Assembly: GCA_016212855.1 (NCBI GenBank)
Contig: JACRDP010000005.1
Coordinates: 1 to 45,770, forward strand
Origin: Elusimicrobiota bacterium
Lineage (GTDB): Bacteria; Elusimicrobiota; Elusimicrobia; UBA1565; UBA9628
Direction of reading: 5' to 3'
DNA length: 45,770 bases
The position numbers and the translations under genes are program-made. Positions 22,845 through 35,500 of this stretch are shown in pieces; position 1 is the first letter of the stretch; every line of letters starts with the position of its first letter. The notes under the pieces were generated by a model. The model searched no databases. It worked only from the letters and a program-made list of their open reading frames with translations, and had not been told where the DNA came from.

Positions 22845-23518
22845 GGATTGGGCGCTCCCGCCGTGAGCGTCAAGGTCACCAGCTTCGCGTTGCCGTCCGT
22901 CGTCGCCGGCGGCAGCACGAAGTACATCCACAGGAACGAGCGCGACGCGTTCGGGTCCACCGCAAACGTCGGCAGGCTCGCCATCGTCTTGCGCCCCGCC
23001 TGGCCCGCGTTCGCGATGAACAGCGGGGAAGAAGAGCCCGTGAAAGCACCGACCGGCGCGTTGACCGTGCCGATCACGTTGCTGCCCGTGGTGCCCGACG
23101 TCGTGCCCACGAAGTAGTTCGAGTTCGTGCCCGTCGTGCCCAGTACCGCGTAGTTGTTGATCGACGTGTCGGTGAACACCGCCCACGCCGCCAACTCGTC
23201 CGACCCCTGCGCCGCCGTGTTCTGCGCGAAGGTCCACGGCGTGCCCGCGCCGCCCATCGAGCCCTGCAGCTTCAGGCCCGTCGTCGCGAACGAGCTCGTG
23301 ATGGTCACCGTCGACGGCTTGACCGTCTGCGTGCTCGCCCCCAGCGGCACGGTGCCCATGTCCAGGCCCGTGGTCGCCGTCGACAGGGTCAGCGAATACC
23401 CCGCGTTGGGCGTGATCGTCACGGTCAGCGAGTCCGACACCGCCGCCCGGGCGCTCTGAGTCAACAGCAGGGCCAACCCCGCTGTCAGGACCATCAGCCA
23501 CGTTCGTCTCGTTCTCAT
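22841..23518 (-). CDS. Small secreted beta-rich protein, copy 1
   Basis: A 225-residue paralogue of the protein at 21224-21901. The start at 23518 is chosen over the in-frame ATG at 23536 because AAGGAG sits six bases before it and because it gives exactly the length of copy 2. The signal peptide (MRTRRTWLMVLTAGLALLLTQSARA) precedes the same AVSDSLTVTITPNAGYSLTL mature part. The gene starts 19 bases after the giant gene's stop, so it is probably co-transcribed with it. The shared layout with the giant's C-terminus hints that they assemble or are handled by the same machinery. No database family is recognised with confidence. Confidence 0.8.
   Translation of the reverse strand: MRTRRTWLMVLTAGLALLLTQSARAAVSDSLTVTITPNAGYSLTLSTATTGLDMGTVPLGASTQTVKPSTVTITSSFATTGLKLQGSMGGAGTPWTFAQNTAAQGSDELAAWAVFTDTSINNYAVLGTTGTNSNYFVGTTSGTTGSNVIGTVNAPVGAFTGSSSPLFIANAGQAGRKTMASLPTFAVDPNASRSFLWMYFVLPPATTDGNAKLVTLTLTAGAPNP
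22847..23455 (-). repeat. Duplicated gene segment (copy 1 of 609-bp direct repeat)
   Basis: Partner of 21230-21838. Similarity stops abruptly at the signal peptide, which suggests recent duplication or gene conversion limited to the mature coding part. Confidence 0.85.
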
Positions 23519-23524
23519 ACGCGT

Positions 23525-23530
23525 CTCCTT
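23525..23530 (-). promoter_or_regulatory. Ribosome binding site deciding the start of copy 1
   Basis: On the - strand AAGGAG lies six bases before ATG 23518. It lies within what would be codons 3-4 of a start at 23536, which argues for the shorter protein. Confidence 0.8.
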
Positions 23531-23537
23531 ATCCATG

Positions 23538-26500
23538 TTACGGGTCCTTCACCGCTCTCGCGGTCATACGAATATCCTGAGCCGCGCCGGTGCTCGTCGC
23601 CGCCGGCGTCGTGATCTGGAACCACATCGTGCGGGTGCCGCCCACCGGCACCTGCACGCACGTCGAATTGCCCATCGTGAAAGTACCCGCGGCGCACGCC
23701 GCCTCGGTGTCCGACAGCTTGTGCGGATTGGTGAAGTCGATCGTTCCGGCCTGCGTGCTGTTGACCACCGCCCAGACCGTGAACTGGTCCGCCGCGCCCG
23801 TCGAGGCCGCGATCTGCCACGGGCTGCCCGGCGTGACGGTGGTGGCGCTGATCATGTACGTCTCGGGCACGTTGCCCGTGTTGGTCAGCACGGTGCTCGT
23901 CGTGATCACGATCGTCGTATTCATGTTCGTCAGACCGGGCAGGCTCAAGGTCCGCGTCGACATGTCCACGCCGAGCTGGATCGGCATCAACGTCGAGACG
24001 GTCAGCGCGTAATTCGGAACGCCGTTCCAGTTCAGCGCGCCGGCGCGGAAGTAGTAGGTGACGCCGCCCTGCAGTCCGAAGGCGGCCAAGGTCGAAAGCT
24101 GAACGTTCGGCGTCTGGGAGGAGGTCCAGAGGGGGACGAAATCGGAGCGAGTGGAGACTTCAAGGCGGTAGCCGGAGGCGGAATCGGAGGACGCGGCCGG
24201 AGGCGCCAGCGGTAGGGACAGCCAGTTGACGACCATGCTGGTGACGTTGATCTGGTAGACCGTCGTGCCCGTCACGAGCTTGGTCAAGGTCGCCGTGGAC
24301 AGGACCGTCGCGGCATAGACGGTGCTGCCGCCCCACAGAGAGCCGGTCTTGACGAAGTAGGTCGTGTTCGGCAGGAGGCCGAACGGCGCCAGTTCGGCCT
24401 GGCTGTTGAACACCGTAGAGCTGATCACCGTGCCCGTGAAGTCGGCCATCGTCGAGGCCGAGACCACGTAGCCATCGGCGCCGACCGTGCCGTACTGCAC
24501 GCCGACGCTCGACTGGGCGACAAAGGTGAACGCGGGCGACGCCGGCGGAGGCAGATCGGGCCAATCCACGAGCGAAGAGACGTCGTTCTCGTAGCTCGGT
24601 CCCGAGCGGGGTCCGTACGACTGCCGCATCGTGATGCGCGAGGCGGGATCCAGAGGGGAGCCGTTCACGTTGACCGCCGTGTTCGAGTCCTCGAAATACG
24701 CCAAGGTGACCGTCGCGACGAAGGTTCCACCAAGGAAATGGATCGCGGTCGCTCCCGGAGCCAGACCACGGAAGTTGATCGAATCGACCGAGAGGCTGAA
24801 CAACGCGCCTTGCGTCGAGATTTCGATGCCGCGAGCGGAACCCGTAACAATAACGCTGCTGAGACTGACCACGCCGGTATTGCCCGATTCGAGCGTCAGA
24901 CCCCGGCCGAGCGACGGAGCGAGCAGCGTGCTGGTGGCGATCGACAGATTCACAGAGCCGCCGCGCAGTTGAACGGCGCTGGCGCCCGAGTTCACGGCCG
25001 CCAAAACGCTGCCGCCGAGCACGGTTCCGGTCGACCCGGACACGTACGCGGCTGTAGAACCGGACACATAGGAAGAATGAACGGTATTCGAAGAGGAGCC
25101 CGAGATATAGAGGCCCCAAGAGCCCGCGCCGGCGCCCGTCATCGTGCTGAGGCTGATCAGGTTGCCGTTCGAGCCCCCGAAGAGGAACACGGCCTGCGAA
25201 GCGCCGGTCATGAAGCTTTGGCTGGCCGTGTTGGATGACGCGCCGTTGAAGCCGAGTCCAATGCTTCCGCCGCCCACACCGGCGATCGTGCTGAGGCTGA
25301 CCGAGTTGGCGTTGGAGCCCGGTTCGAAATAGAGGGCTACGCTGCCGGCGAAGTAGCTCTGGGTGATGATGTTGTTTGATGAGCCGATGATGTCGGCACC
25401 CATGCCGGCGGCAGCCGCTATGGTGCTGAGACCGATCGAGTTGTAGTTCGAACCGCCCGTGACAGCCAGAGCCTTGCCGGCGCCGGTGTTCGAAACCATC
25501 AGCTGCGTGAATGTATTGGAAGACGAACCCGACAGAGTCAAGGTGTTGCTGGCGCCGCCGGCCGACAGCGTGCTCAGGCTGATGGTATTGCCCCTCGATC
25601 CGGCTGTGAGGTCCGCCGCCGTGCCGAGCGCGCTGACGAGCAGGCATTGAGTCACTGTGTGGAAGGAGCTGCCTTCGATCCAGAGCGCGTCGATGCCTGA
25701 GCCGCCGGCCGTCACTGTACTCAGGCTGATCGAGGTGTAGGCGGCGGTATTGCCCACGCGCACGCCGACGTTGGACGCGCCGCCAGAAACGACGCTCTGC
25801 GTGATCGTATTCGACGAGCCGAGCACCCAGATCGCGCCGGAGTTGCCCGATCCGGCGGTCGATACCGAGCTCTGTGCGACCGTGCCGTAATTGCTGAAGA
25901 GATAAATCGCCGACGTGTTGGCGCCGGTGACGACGCTTCCGCTGATCAGCCCTCCGATCGAAGTGAAATAGGCCGCGGGAGTGCCCGGGGCGGTAGTGGC
26001 AACGGTGCTGAGACTGACGGTCGAGTAGGCCCCGAGACGCAGTGCATAGTTGTCAGGGCTAAAGATGCGGCTTAGCGTGATCGTATTCGATGAGCCGCCG
26101 GACATATCGGCCGCGGTGCCGGCGGCCCCGCCGCCCACTATCACGCTCCGGACGAGCGTATTGGAATTGGCCGCCCCCGCAAAGCCGACCCCGTTGCCGG
26201 CGGGGTTGCTGGCCGTAAACACGGTGAAAGTATTCGTCGACGCGCCGGCGCCGAATTTCAGAGCCGCATGGGGGAACACGCCGTTCGCCTGCGCTGAGCT
26301 GTACGACACCGTCGTCATGACGCTGTACGGCAGGAGGTAGAAGCCGTCGGCCGCCGCCGCCGCCACCGTCACGCTGCTGTAGGACACCGCGCCGAAACTC
26401 GACAGCGCCACGCCCGCGTCGGTAATCTGCGCGCCGGCGTCGAGCACGTTGACGCTGCTAAGCGTCACGTTCGGCGAGGAGACGTAAACACCGTAGGTGA

Positions 26501-29500
26501 TCGAGTTCGTCGGTGCGACGTCAAGTCCGAAGAGATTGATCGAAGAATTCAATATTCGGAAAGCGGCCGTCGATGCGGCGGGGGGAGCGACGACGGCGTG
26601 AACGCTCAAAGCCGGATCAGTGAAGATTGAAATCGTCGAGCCGTTGGTCGTAAAGCCCTGCACCGTCACCTGCTCAGCGTAGGTCGCGGCGTCGCGGATG
26701 ACCACGCAGGAATGCCCCGTGAGCGTGGACGGCAGCGCCGCGACGCCGGCGGTGATCGTGGCGTAAGGCTGCCCCGCGCCGACATTGTTGGTGACAACGC
26801 AGCCGGGATACGATCCCGCGCCGCCGTCCCACCAGACGAGATTGGCGGGATCGTTCTCGTAAGCCGGACCGGTGCGCGCGCCGTAATGCCCGTTCATCGT
26901 GATGCGTGAAGCCGGATTGAGCGCGGCAGCCGAAACGTTGGTTCCGATGTTCGCGCTCTCGAAATTCGCCAAGGTGATGGTCGCCACGAACGTTCCGCCG
27001 AGGAAGTGGATCGCGGTCGCGCCCGGAGCCAGGCCTCGGAAGTTGATCGAGTCCACGGCGAGCGAGAAGCCGCCGCCCTGGGTCGAGATTTCGACGCCGC
27101 GCGCCGCACCGGTGAAGATGACGCTGCTCAAGCTGACCACGCCGACATTCCCCGTGTTGAGCGCCAGACCGCGGCCCGATGCGGGAGATTGCAACGTGCT
27201 GGTCGCGAGCGTCAGGTTCACGCTGCCGACGCCGAGGGCCAAGGCCGAGCCGGCCGAGTTAGTCGCCACGAATACGGTGCCGCCGAACACCGTGCTCGTG
27301 GAACTTTCGACAAAGGCGGCGGTCGAGCCTTGAATGGAGGAATTGAAGACGCTGTTAGAGGATGACTGCAGGATGTGGAGGCCGTAGCCGTTCGTGCTAT
27401 CGGAGACCATGGTGCTCTGGCTGATGGTGTTGAAGTCGGCGCCGAACTGCAGCGCGGCGCTGGTACCGGCCAGGTTCTGCATGTAGGATGCGGTCACCGT
27501 GTTGCTCATGCCGATGACGCGCAGCGCGTAGCCGTTCGAGGCGTTGGAGACCATGGTACTCTGGCTGATGGTGTTGTAATCGGCGCCGCTGTTCACGCGG
27601 AGGGCCTCGCCCGCCAGGTTCGAGATGTAGCAGCCCGTCACCGTGTTCCAGTCTGAGTTTATGAGGAACAGCGCGTAGTTGCCCACGGAGTTATTGGCGA
27701 TGATGGTGCTCTGGCTGACGGTGTTATAGTCGGAGCCGACGTTCAACTGCGCGCCATAGCCCTGCGGATTCAGGATGTACGAGCCCGTCACCGTGTTGCT
27801 GTCGGCGCCGTTGAGATAGAGCGCGGAACTGCCCCCCATGGACGAGACCATGGTGCTGAGGCTGATCGTGTTGTAGTTGGCTCCGGTGTCGAAGTAGGCG
27901 GCGATTCCCTGCGTATTGCTGGCGATGACGGCCGTGAACGCGTTCGAGGAGGCGCCCTGCAAGTAGAGGGCGCGCATCGAGCCGCTCCGCGCTTGGAAGG
28001 AGCTGGAGCTGACCGTCGTCATCGTTGATTTGTCGAGCCATAAGCCGTGCGCGTCCCACACCGTCACCGAGCTGTACGCGATCACGCTCCAGGAGCTGAT
28101 GCGCACGCCGGCCGTATAGATGCCGAGGTTGCCGCTCGTGCTGACGCTGACGCTCGACAGCGTCACGTACGCGGAAGACGCCGACACGCCGTACGCGACG
28201 CTGTTCGTCGAGACCACGGTCAGGTGCAGCAGGCTCACGCTCGAGTTGCGGATCTCGAAGGCCGCCGTCGAGGCGACTGGCGGATTGACGACCGGCGCCG
28301 AACTCACGAAGCTCGGGTCGGACATGATCTTGAGCTGGAAGCCGTTGTTCGCGAAGCCCTGCACCGTCACCTGTTCGCTGTAGGTCTGCGTATCGCGCAC
28401 GACCACGCAGGTCGGCCCGAGCAGGTTCTTGCCAAGCGAGTTCACCGCCGTCATGATCGACGTGTAGTCCTCGGTGCCGTCTTGCTTGACGTTGAGTCCG
28501 AAGCTGCAGCCGGGAGGCAGGAGATCCGGCCAATCCACCAACGAGGCGCTGTCGTTCTCGTAGGCGGGACCGCGGCGCGCGCCCTTCGACTGGAGCATCG
28601 TGATGCGGGAGGCCAGATCCAGGGCCGATCCCGAAACGTTGGCGCCGATATTCAAATCGTTAAAGCCCACGTTCGTGAACGTCGAGACGAAGGTCCCGCC
28701 GAGGAAATAGATCGCCGTGGCGCCCGCCGTCAGCGGCCCGTTGAACGTCATGCTTGCGATCGAGATATTGCCGTTGCAGGCGCCGCAGGCCATGGTGGCG
28801 ATCGTCACGCCCCAGCGCCCGCCCAGGATCGTATTGCTGGTGAGCGTAATGAAGCCCGAGTTGCCCGCGTCCATCAGCAGGCCGGAGCCTGTCGAACCGC
28901 CCTTGACGCTGCTCGTCGTCATCGCCAGTCCGACCGCGCCCCCTGTCATCCACAGGGCGTTGGCGGAAGCGCCGGTGGCGACCAAGGCGCTGCCGCCGAT
29001 GACGGTGCCCGTGGCGCTTTGAATCAGACTGCCGCTGGGGGCTTGGAAATACGAGTCGAGCAGACGGACCCCGGTGGAGGCGTACACATAAGCCGCAGAG
29101 CCGGAGCCGCTGACCACGACCGTGCTTCTCACGATGACGTTTCCGGCCGAGCCCGCGTTGTCGAAGAAGCCCTGCGCGTCGCTCACCGCGACGCGCATGT
29201 CGGCGAAGGTATTAGTCGAGGACTGAACGATGTTGATCCCGTTGGCGCCCAACCCGGAGACGTAGCTGTTGCGCACGGTATTGGCGTTGGCCCGGTCGAA
29301 GAGGTGCAGCCCGTGGCCGCCGCGCGCCTCGATCGCGCCGTCGGCGAAGATATTGGCCGAGGAGGTGTAGTAATAGAATCCGATGTTGCCGGCTGAGATG
29401 GTGCTTTGCAGGACCTCGTTGTAATCGGACAGGTAGAAGTACATGCCGACGCTGACGGTATTACTGGTGAGCGTCTGCGAGAACGTATTCGTGGTGCTCG

Positions 29501-32500
29501 ACTGCAAGTAGACCGCGCCGATGCCGTTGTACGAGACGAAGGTGCTTCGGGTGACCGCGTAGTTGTTCGCGCTGGCCAGGATCAGCGCGTTACCGCCTCG
29601 GCCGTTCGCATAGACCTGGGTGATCGAGGACCACGAGCTGGCCGACACGCTCAGCGCGCTCCAGGCCGCCTCGCCGGAGCCGGCGAAGGTGCTGCGCATG
29701 ATGGTATGCCAACCGCCGCCGAGGGTAAGGCCGTTGCCGACCGCGTTGTCGATAAAGCTGTCGCGGATCGTGACGCTGGAAGTCGCCGTGATGCCGACGG
29801 CGCTTCCGGCCGTACCGCTGGTGAGCGCGGTGACGAAGCTGATCGTCGAGCCGTGCGAACCCGCGTTGAGATAGAGCCCATACCCCGACTGGTTGTAGAT
29901 GCTCGAACGATCGATCAGCGCCGCCGGCGAGCTTTCCACCTGCATGGCGATTCCGGCGTTATTCGATGCGGCCGTGCTCAGGGTGAAGGTGCTGTGATCG
30001 GAGATGTACCAGTAAACGGCGGTGCCGGCGGGATTGCTCGCCAGAACGACTTCATAGACGTTGGACGAGGATGTCGCCGAGTAAATCGCGCGATAGGCCG
30101 AATTCGTGCTGAACGTGCTGTGATCGATGCGGTTGCGCGGCGAATTGAGGAGATAGGCCGCGTCGCCGTCGGGACTGCGGACGTACAGCCGGCGTAGCAC
30201 GTTATCAGACGAGCCGTTGAGCACGAGCGCGGTCTGCCCGGCGGATGCGGTCGTAAACGTGCTGTCCTGCACCGTCGTCACATCCGCGAGATACAGGCTC
30301 AACGCGAGCCCGGTCGGATTGGCTATGTACAGCCCGGTCAACGTGTTGGAAGAGGAGTTTTCCACGAGCAAAGCTTCCGTGCCGACGGCGGCTACGACGA
30401 AAGTGCTTTGCGCAATCGTGTTCTGATGCGAGCCAGTCGTGTTATGGAACGCCCGGCCGGTCGAGCCGTTGGATTGCGCGTATAAGCCGGTGAACAGGTT
30501 GTTGGTCGAACCGATGACGTGGAAGGCCTGCGCTCCGTCCGTCGTCGCCGTGGTGAGACTGACCGTGTTGTAGGAGCCGCCCGTCAGGAGCACGGCGCGG
30601 GCACTTCCGCCGCCGCGATTGCGCACGCTGGAGGCGGTAAAAGTCACCGACGACGACTGATAGAATTCCACCGTAGGATTCGTGCCGCTGGATACCGCGG
30701 TCACACCGGACGCGTAGCCGTAGTCCGAGCCGGCGTTGAAGCTGATGGCCGTACCGTCCATGTTCGCCGCGTAGATTTGCGTGATACGTGCGCCTGTTGA
30801 CAGATAGAGGTCAAAAGCGATGTAGGACGAGCTGCTGGCCGCGGTGCTTTGATCGACGCTCAGGTTCGCCGACAGGTACGCGCGGAAGGCCTCGCCGGCG
30901 GGGTTGCTCGCCAAGATCACGCTGAACGTATTCGTAGAGCCTCCGCTCACGTAGAACGCGTGGAAAGCGGCCGAGTTAGACTGTGCGGAAGAGTGATCGA
31001 CCGAGTTGCGCGAGCCGGCCATGTAGATGCCGTCGGCCGCGCCGACCGTCACGCTCGAATAGCTGATCGTGCCGGCACTGCTTTCAAGAGAGATGCCGGC
31101 CGTCGTGATGTTGCCGCCGGCATCCACGTTGACGCTCGACAGGCGCACGTCGCTCTGCTGAATCCGCACGCCAAAGACGCTCGAACCGGAAGGTTTCACG
31201 CTCACGTTGTAGAGGGTGACGCTCGTGTTGTTAATTAGGAACCCGGTGCCGGAGGCGGGGGCGAGCACGGGCGGCGTCGCCGTGTTGCCGATGATGCTCA
31301 GACGATAGCCGTTCGTCGTCTTGCCCGACACCGTCACGTTTTCGGCGTAGGTCGCCGAGTCGTTGACAGCCACACAGTAGTTTCCGGTCAGGCTGGCGGG
31401 CACGGCATTGACTGCGGCCTGGATGGTCGTATAGTCGCCGCCGCCAGCCTGTTTGACGGTGAAGCCGGCGTCGCAGCCGGTCGGCAGCAGATCCGGCCAA
31501 TCGACCAGCGAGGCGGGGTCGGTCTCGTACGCGGTTCCGCGGCGTGGGCCCTTGGACTGGAGCATCGTGACGTGCCGGGCCGGGTCCAGCGCCGCGCCGT
31601 TGACGTTGATGGCGGTCGTCGCGTCCTCGAAATTGGCGAGAGTGAAGGTAGAGGAGAACGTGCCGCCCAGGAAGTGGATCGCCGTCGCTCCGGTCGCCAA
31701 GGCGCGAAATGTGATCGAGTCGACCGCCAGCGTAAAGCCGGAGCCCTGCGTTGATATCTCGATTCCTCGCGCGGAGCCCGTGAAGATCACGCTACTCAGG
31801 CTCACGACGCCGCTGTTCTCCGGATTCAACGCCAAACCACGGCCCAGAGATGGGGAACTCAATGTACTGGTCGCGATGGCCAGGTTCACATTGCCGCCCG
31901 AGAAGGCCAAAGCCGAGCCGGCCATGTTCGTCGCTATGAATATTGATCCGCCGATGATCGTACCTGTTGATCCAGAGATCAGCGCCGCCGTTGAGCCTTG
32001 GACATAAGAGCCCTGAATGCTGTTGGACGACGACCCCACGATGGACAGTCCCTGGTAAGCAACCCCGCCGCCGATCATGGTGCTGAGACTGATCGTGTTG
32101 TAATCAGAACCTGTCGCGAGTACCGCGCCGTCGCCCGATGGATTCGAGAGAATACTCCCGGTCACGGTGTTGCGGTCGGAACCATAGAGATAGAGGGCAT
32201 AGTAGCCTGCCCCATTGCCCGTCACCGTGCTCTGGCTGATCGTGTTGTAGTCGTTGCCGGAATCAAAGATCACGGCGCGGCCCAAGGGGTTGGAGATATA
32301 GCTCTGCGTCACGGTATTAGAGTCGGAGCTCGTGAGATAGAGAGCGTAAGAGCCCGTCGCATTGCTGGTAATCGTGCTTTGCTTGATCATGTTGCAATCG
32401 GCGCCGGGACCGAGATATGCGCCAAAGCCCGCCGGATTGGACAGAGAGCTCCCCGTCACGGTGTTGGAGTCCGAGTCGGTCATATAGAGGGCCATGTAGC

Positions 32501-35500
32501 CCGCCGCATTGCTCGTCACTGTGCTCTGGCTGATCGTGTTGTAGGCGGCGCTCCCATGGAGGTATAAGGCGCTGGCGCCGACGCTGGCCACGGTGCTCTG
32601 GTCGACCGTGTTGTAGACGGCTCCGTTCGTGATTTGGAACGCGTCGAAGTTGGCGTTGTAGATATAGCTTTGCGTGATCGTGTTCGAAGAGGCCGCGTTG
32701 AAATAAAGCGCGTTGTAGGCCGCAGCGTTGCTCGTGATCGTGCTCTGGATGATCGAGTTGAATTTGGCGTTCGCATCGAACAGGGCGCCGGTGCCGTTGG
32801 GGTTGCCGATAAAGGAGCCGATAATGGTGTTGTAAGTGGCGTTGAGCAGATAGACGTTGAAGACACCCGCATAACTGCTGGTCATGCTGCTTTGGCTGAT
32901 GGTGTTGTAGCTGGCGGCGCCCTCTATCCTGAGGCTCGAGCCGTTGCCGGGGCGCGAGAGGACGCATTGACTGATCGTATTGGAGGAAGCATTCTTGATC
33001 ATGAGCGCGTCGCCGCTGCCGCCGTTGGCGGCGAGCGTGCTGAGTGAAATCGTGTTGTAGTTGGCGCCGGCATCAAGACGCGCCGCATCGCGCAGTGAGT
33101 TGACGACATAGACACTCGTGAGCGTATTGGAGGATGCGCCGTTGAGATAGAGCGCGTACCAGCTGGTGCTGGTGGTGTTGTTCGACATCGTGCTCGACGC
33201 CACCGTGTTGCTCGAGCCCGTCACCCACAGGCCGTGAGCCGCCTGCACCGTCACGCTCGAATAGGTCACGGCACTGAAGCTGGAGAGGGAGATGCCGGCC
33301 GTCCAGATGTTGGCACCGCCATCGATGTTGATCGAGCTGAGCTGAACACTCCCTGAAGAGGCGAAGACACCGTACTGCACCGCCAAGGTCGGCTTGATGT
33401 CGATGCCGGAGACGTTAACCGAGGCGTTGCCGATCAGGAACGCCGCAGTGGAACCCGCCGGGGGCGCGACGACGGGGCGCAGTCCTGACGCCGAATCGGC
33501 CAGAATCGTGATGGACGAACCGGCGTTGGTGAAGTTCTGGACCGTCACTTGCTCGGCGTAGGTCGCCCCATCGCGGATGACCACGCACGAATGGCCCGTC
33601 AAAGTCGTCGGCAGGGCCGCCAGACCGAGGTTGATCGTCGGGTTCGGCTGGCCGGCGCCGACGTTGCTCGTCACGACGCAGCCCGGATAGGCCGCGTAGC
33701 CCTGCCAGTCCACGAGGCCGTTCGGGTCGTTTTCATACGTCGGGCCCGTGCGGACGCCGTAATGGCCGTTCATCGTGATGCGCGAGCCTGCGCTGAGCGG
33801 GGTCCCGTTGACGTTCACCGCGACGCTCGCATCCTCGAAATTCGCGAGGTTGACGGTCGAGACGAAGGTGCCGCCTAGGATGTTGACGGCGGTCGCGCCG
33901 GCGCTCAGGCTACGGAAGGTGACGGAGTCGATCGCCAAAGTGAAGCCCGCAGCCATGGTCGAGATTTCGATACCGCGCGCCGCACCCGTGAAGGTGACGC
34001 TGCCTACGCTCACAAGGCCACCAGTGCCTTCGCTCAGCTTCAGGCTCCGGCCTGCTGAACCGCCGCGTAGCACGCTCGAGGAGATCGTGACCGCGGATGA
34101 GGCCTCGGTCACGAACACCGCATCGTAGCTCGCGGTCAACGCGCTGATCTGGGTTCCGGTGATGACGGTCCCGGTCGAACCGCCCATGTAGAGGCCGGGG
34201 TCACCGAGAATATAGGAGTCAGTGATCGTCACGTTTTTCGCCCCGCCGTAGACGAGCTTGCCGATCATCGCTCCGGCGGCGTCGGCGCCCGAGCCCAGGC
34301 TTATCATGGTGCTCGCGCGGACGATATTGTTGTCGCCGCCGAAGACATACAGACCCGCTCCGCCGGCGGCAGTCGGGTTGGCGAACACGCAGCCGGTAGC
34401 GATGTTGTTCGAGCCAAAGTCGATCCACAAACCGCCCATTCCGCTCGCGAAAGCGATGCTCGTGCTCCCATATACGGCGTTGCCGTTGCCGCCGAAACGG
34501 ATCGTGTCGGAGAAGAGCGAACTGCTGTAGTTCCGGAGCAAGCTGTTGTTGTACCCATCGATGTCGAGCGCGCGGCCGGAAACATTGATGGTCGACTGGA
34601 CGACCGTATTGCTGGCGCCCGAGATCGCGAAGCCCGGTGAGCCGCCGGACGCTGAATCGAGCAGCAAGCCGATGAACGCATTGTTGCTGCCGATCACGTT
34701 GACGATCGGACCTCCGTTCGATTGTATCGTGCTCTGGCTGACGACGTTGTCGTCCGCGCTGGCCACGAAAGACAGGCCGTAGCCCGACGGGCACTCGAGG
34801 TAGGAGCCGGAGAGCGTGTTGAAGTCGGAGCCGCTGATGTAGAACGCGCCGCTGACGGCGACCATGGTGCTGAGGCTGATGGCGTTGTAGTCAGCGCCGG
34901 ACTCCAACGACGCTCCGTAAGCGCTCTGCATCCGGCTGCGCGTCACGGTGTTCGAATCGGAGTTGAGGATATAGAGCCCCAGGCCGATGCCGGAGCCGCC
35001 GACCATGGTGCTGAGACTGACGGCGTTATAGTCGGAGCCTACGTCGAGCCGGGCGCCGGCGAAGCCGCCGTACATGTAGCTTTGCGTCACGGTATTCGTG
35101 TCGGAGCCCAGGGCGAAGAACCCATAGCTGGAGGGATGGCTGGCGCTCGCCAGGAGCACGGTGAACGTGTTGTTGGCTCCGCCGGCGAGGTACACGGCAT
35201 AGGCCGCCGCGGCGTTGTTGGCCGCCGTGCTGTAGCTGACCGCCGTCATCGTCGAGCCGTCGAGCCAGAGGCCGTGCGCATTGCCCACGGTCACGGAGCT
35301 GTAGCTGATCGCGCTCCAGGAGCTGATGCGCACGCCGGCCGTGTAGATGCCGAAGTTGCCGGACGTGCTGACGCTCACGCTGCTGACCGTGACGAAGGAC
35401 GAAGACGCATTGACGCCGTAAGCGACGCTGTTCGTCGAGATTACGGTCAGGTGCAGGATGCTGACGCTCGAGTTGCGCACATCAAACGCCGCAGTCGACG

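Noticed and set aside
21945..23501. 518-codon - strand frame read as one protein
   Set aside because: Its first ~219 codons are a Gly/His/Asp-rich shadow of the small secreted gene; the real protein starts at 22844 with a signal peptide.
23541..23975. Type 9 secretion sorting domain at the end of the giant protein
   Set aside because: There is no TPNGDG-like motif or terminal K-rich strand; the domain resembles the small secreted neighbours instead. Export of the giant by type 9 secretion is therefore not supported by its C-terminus.
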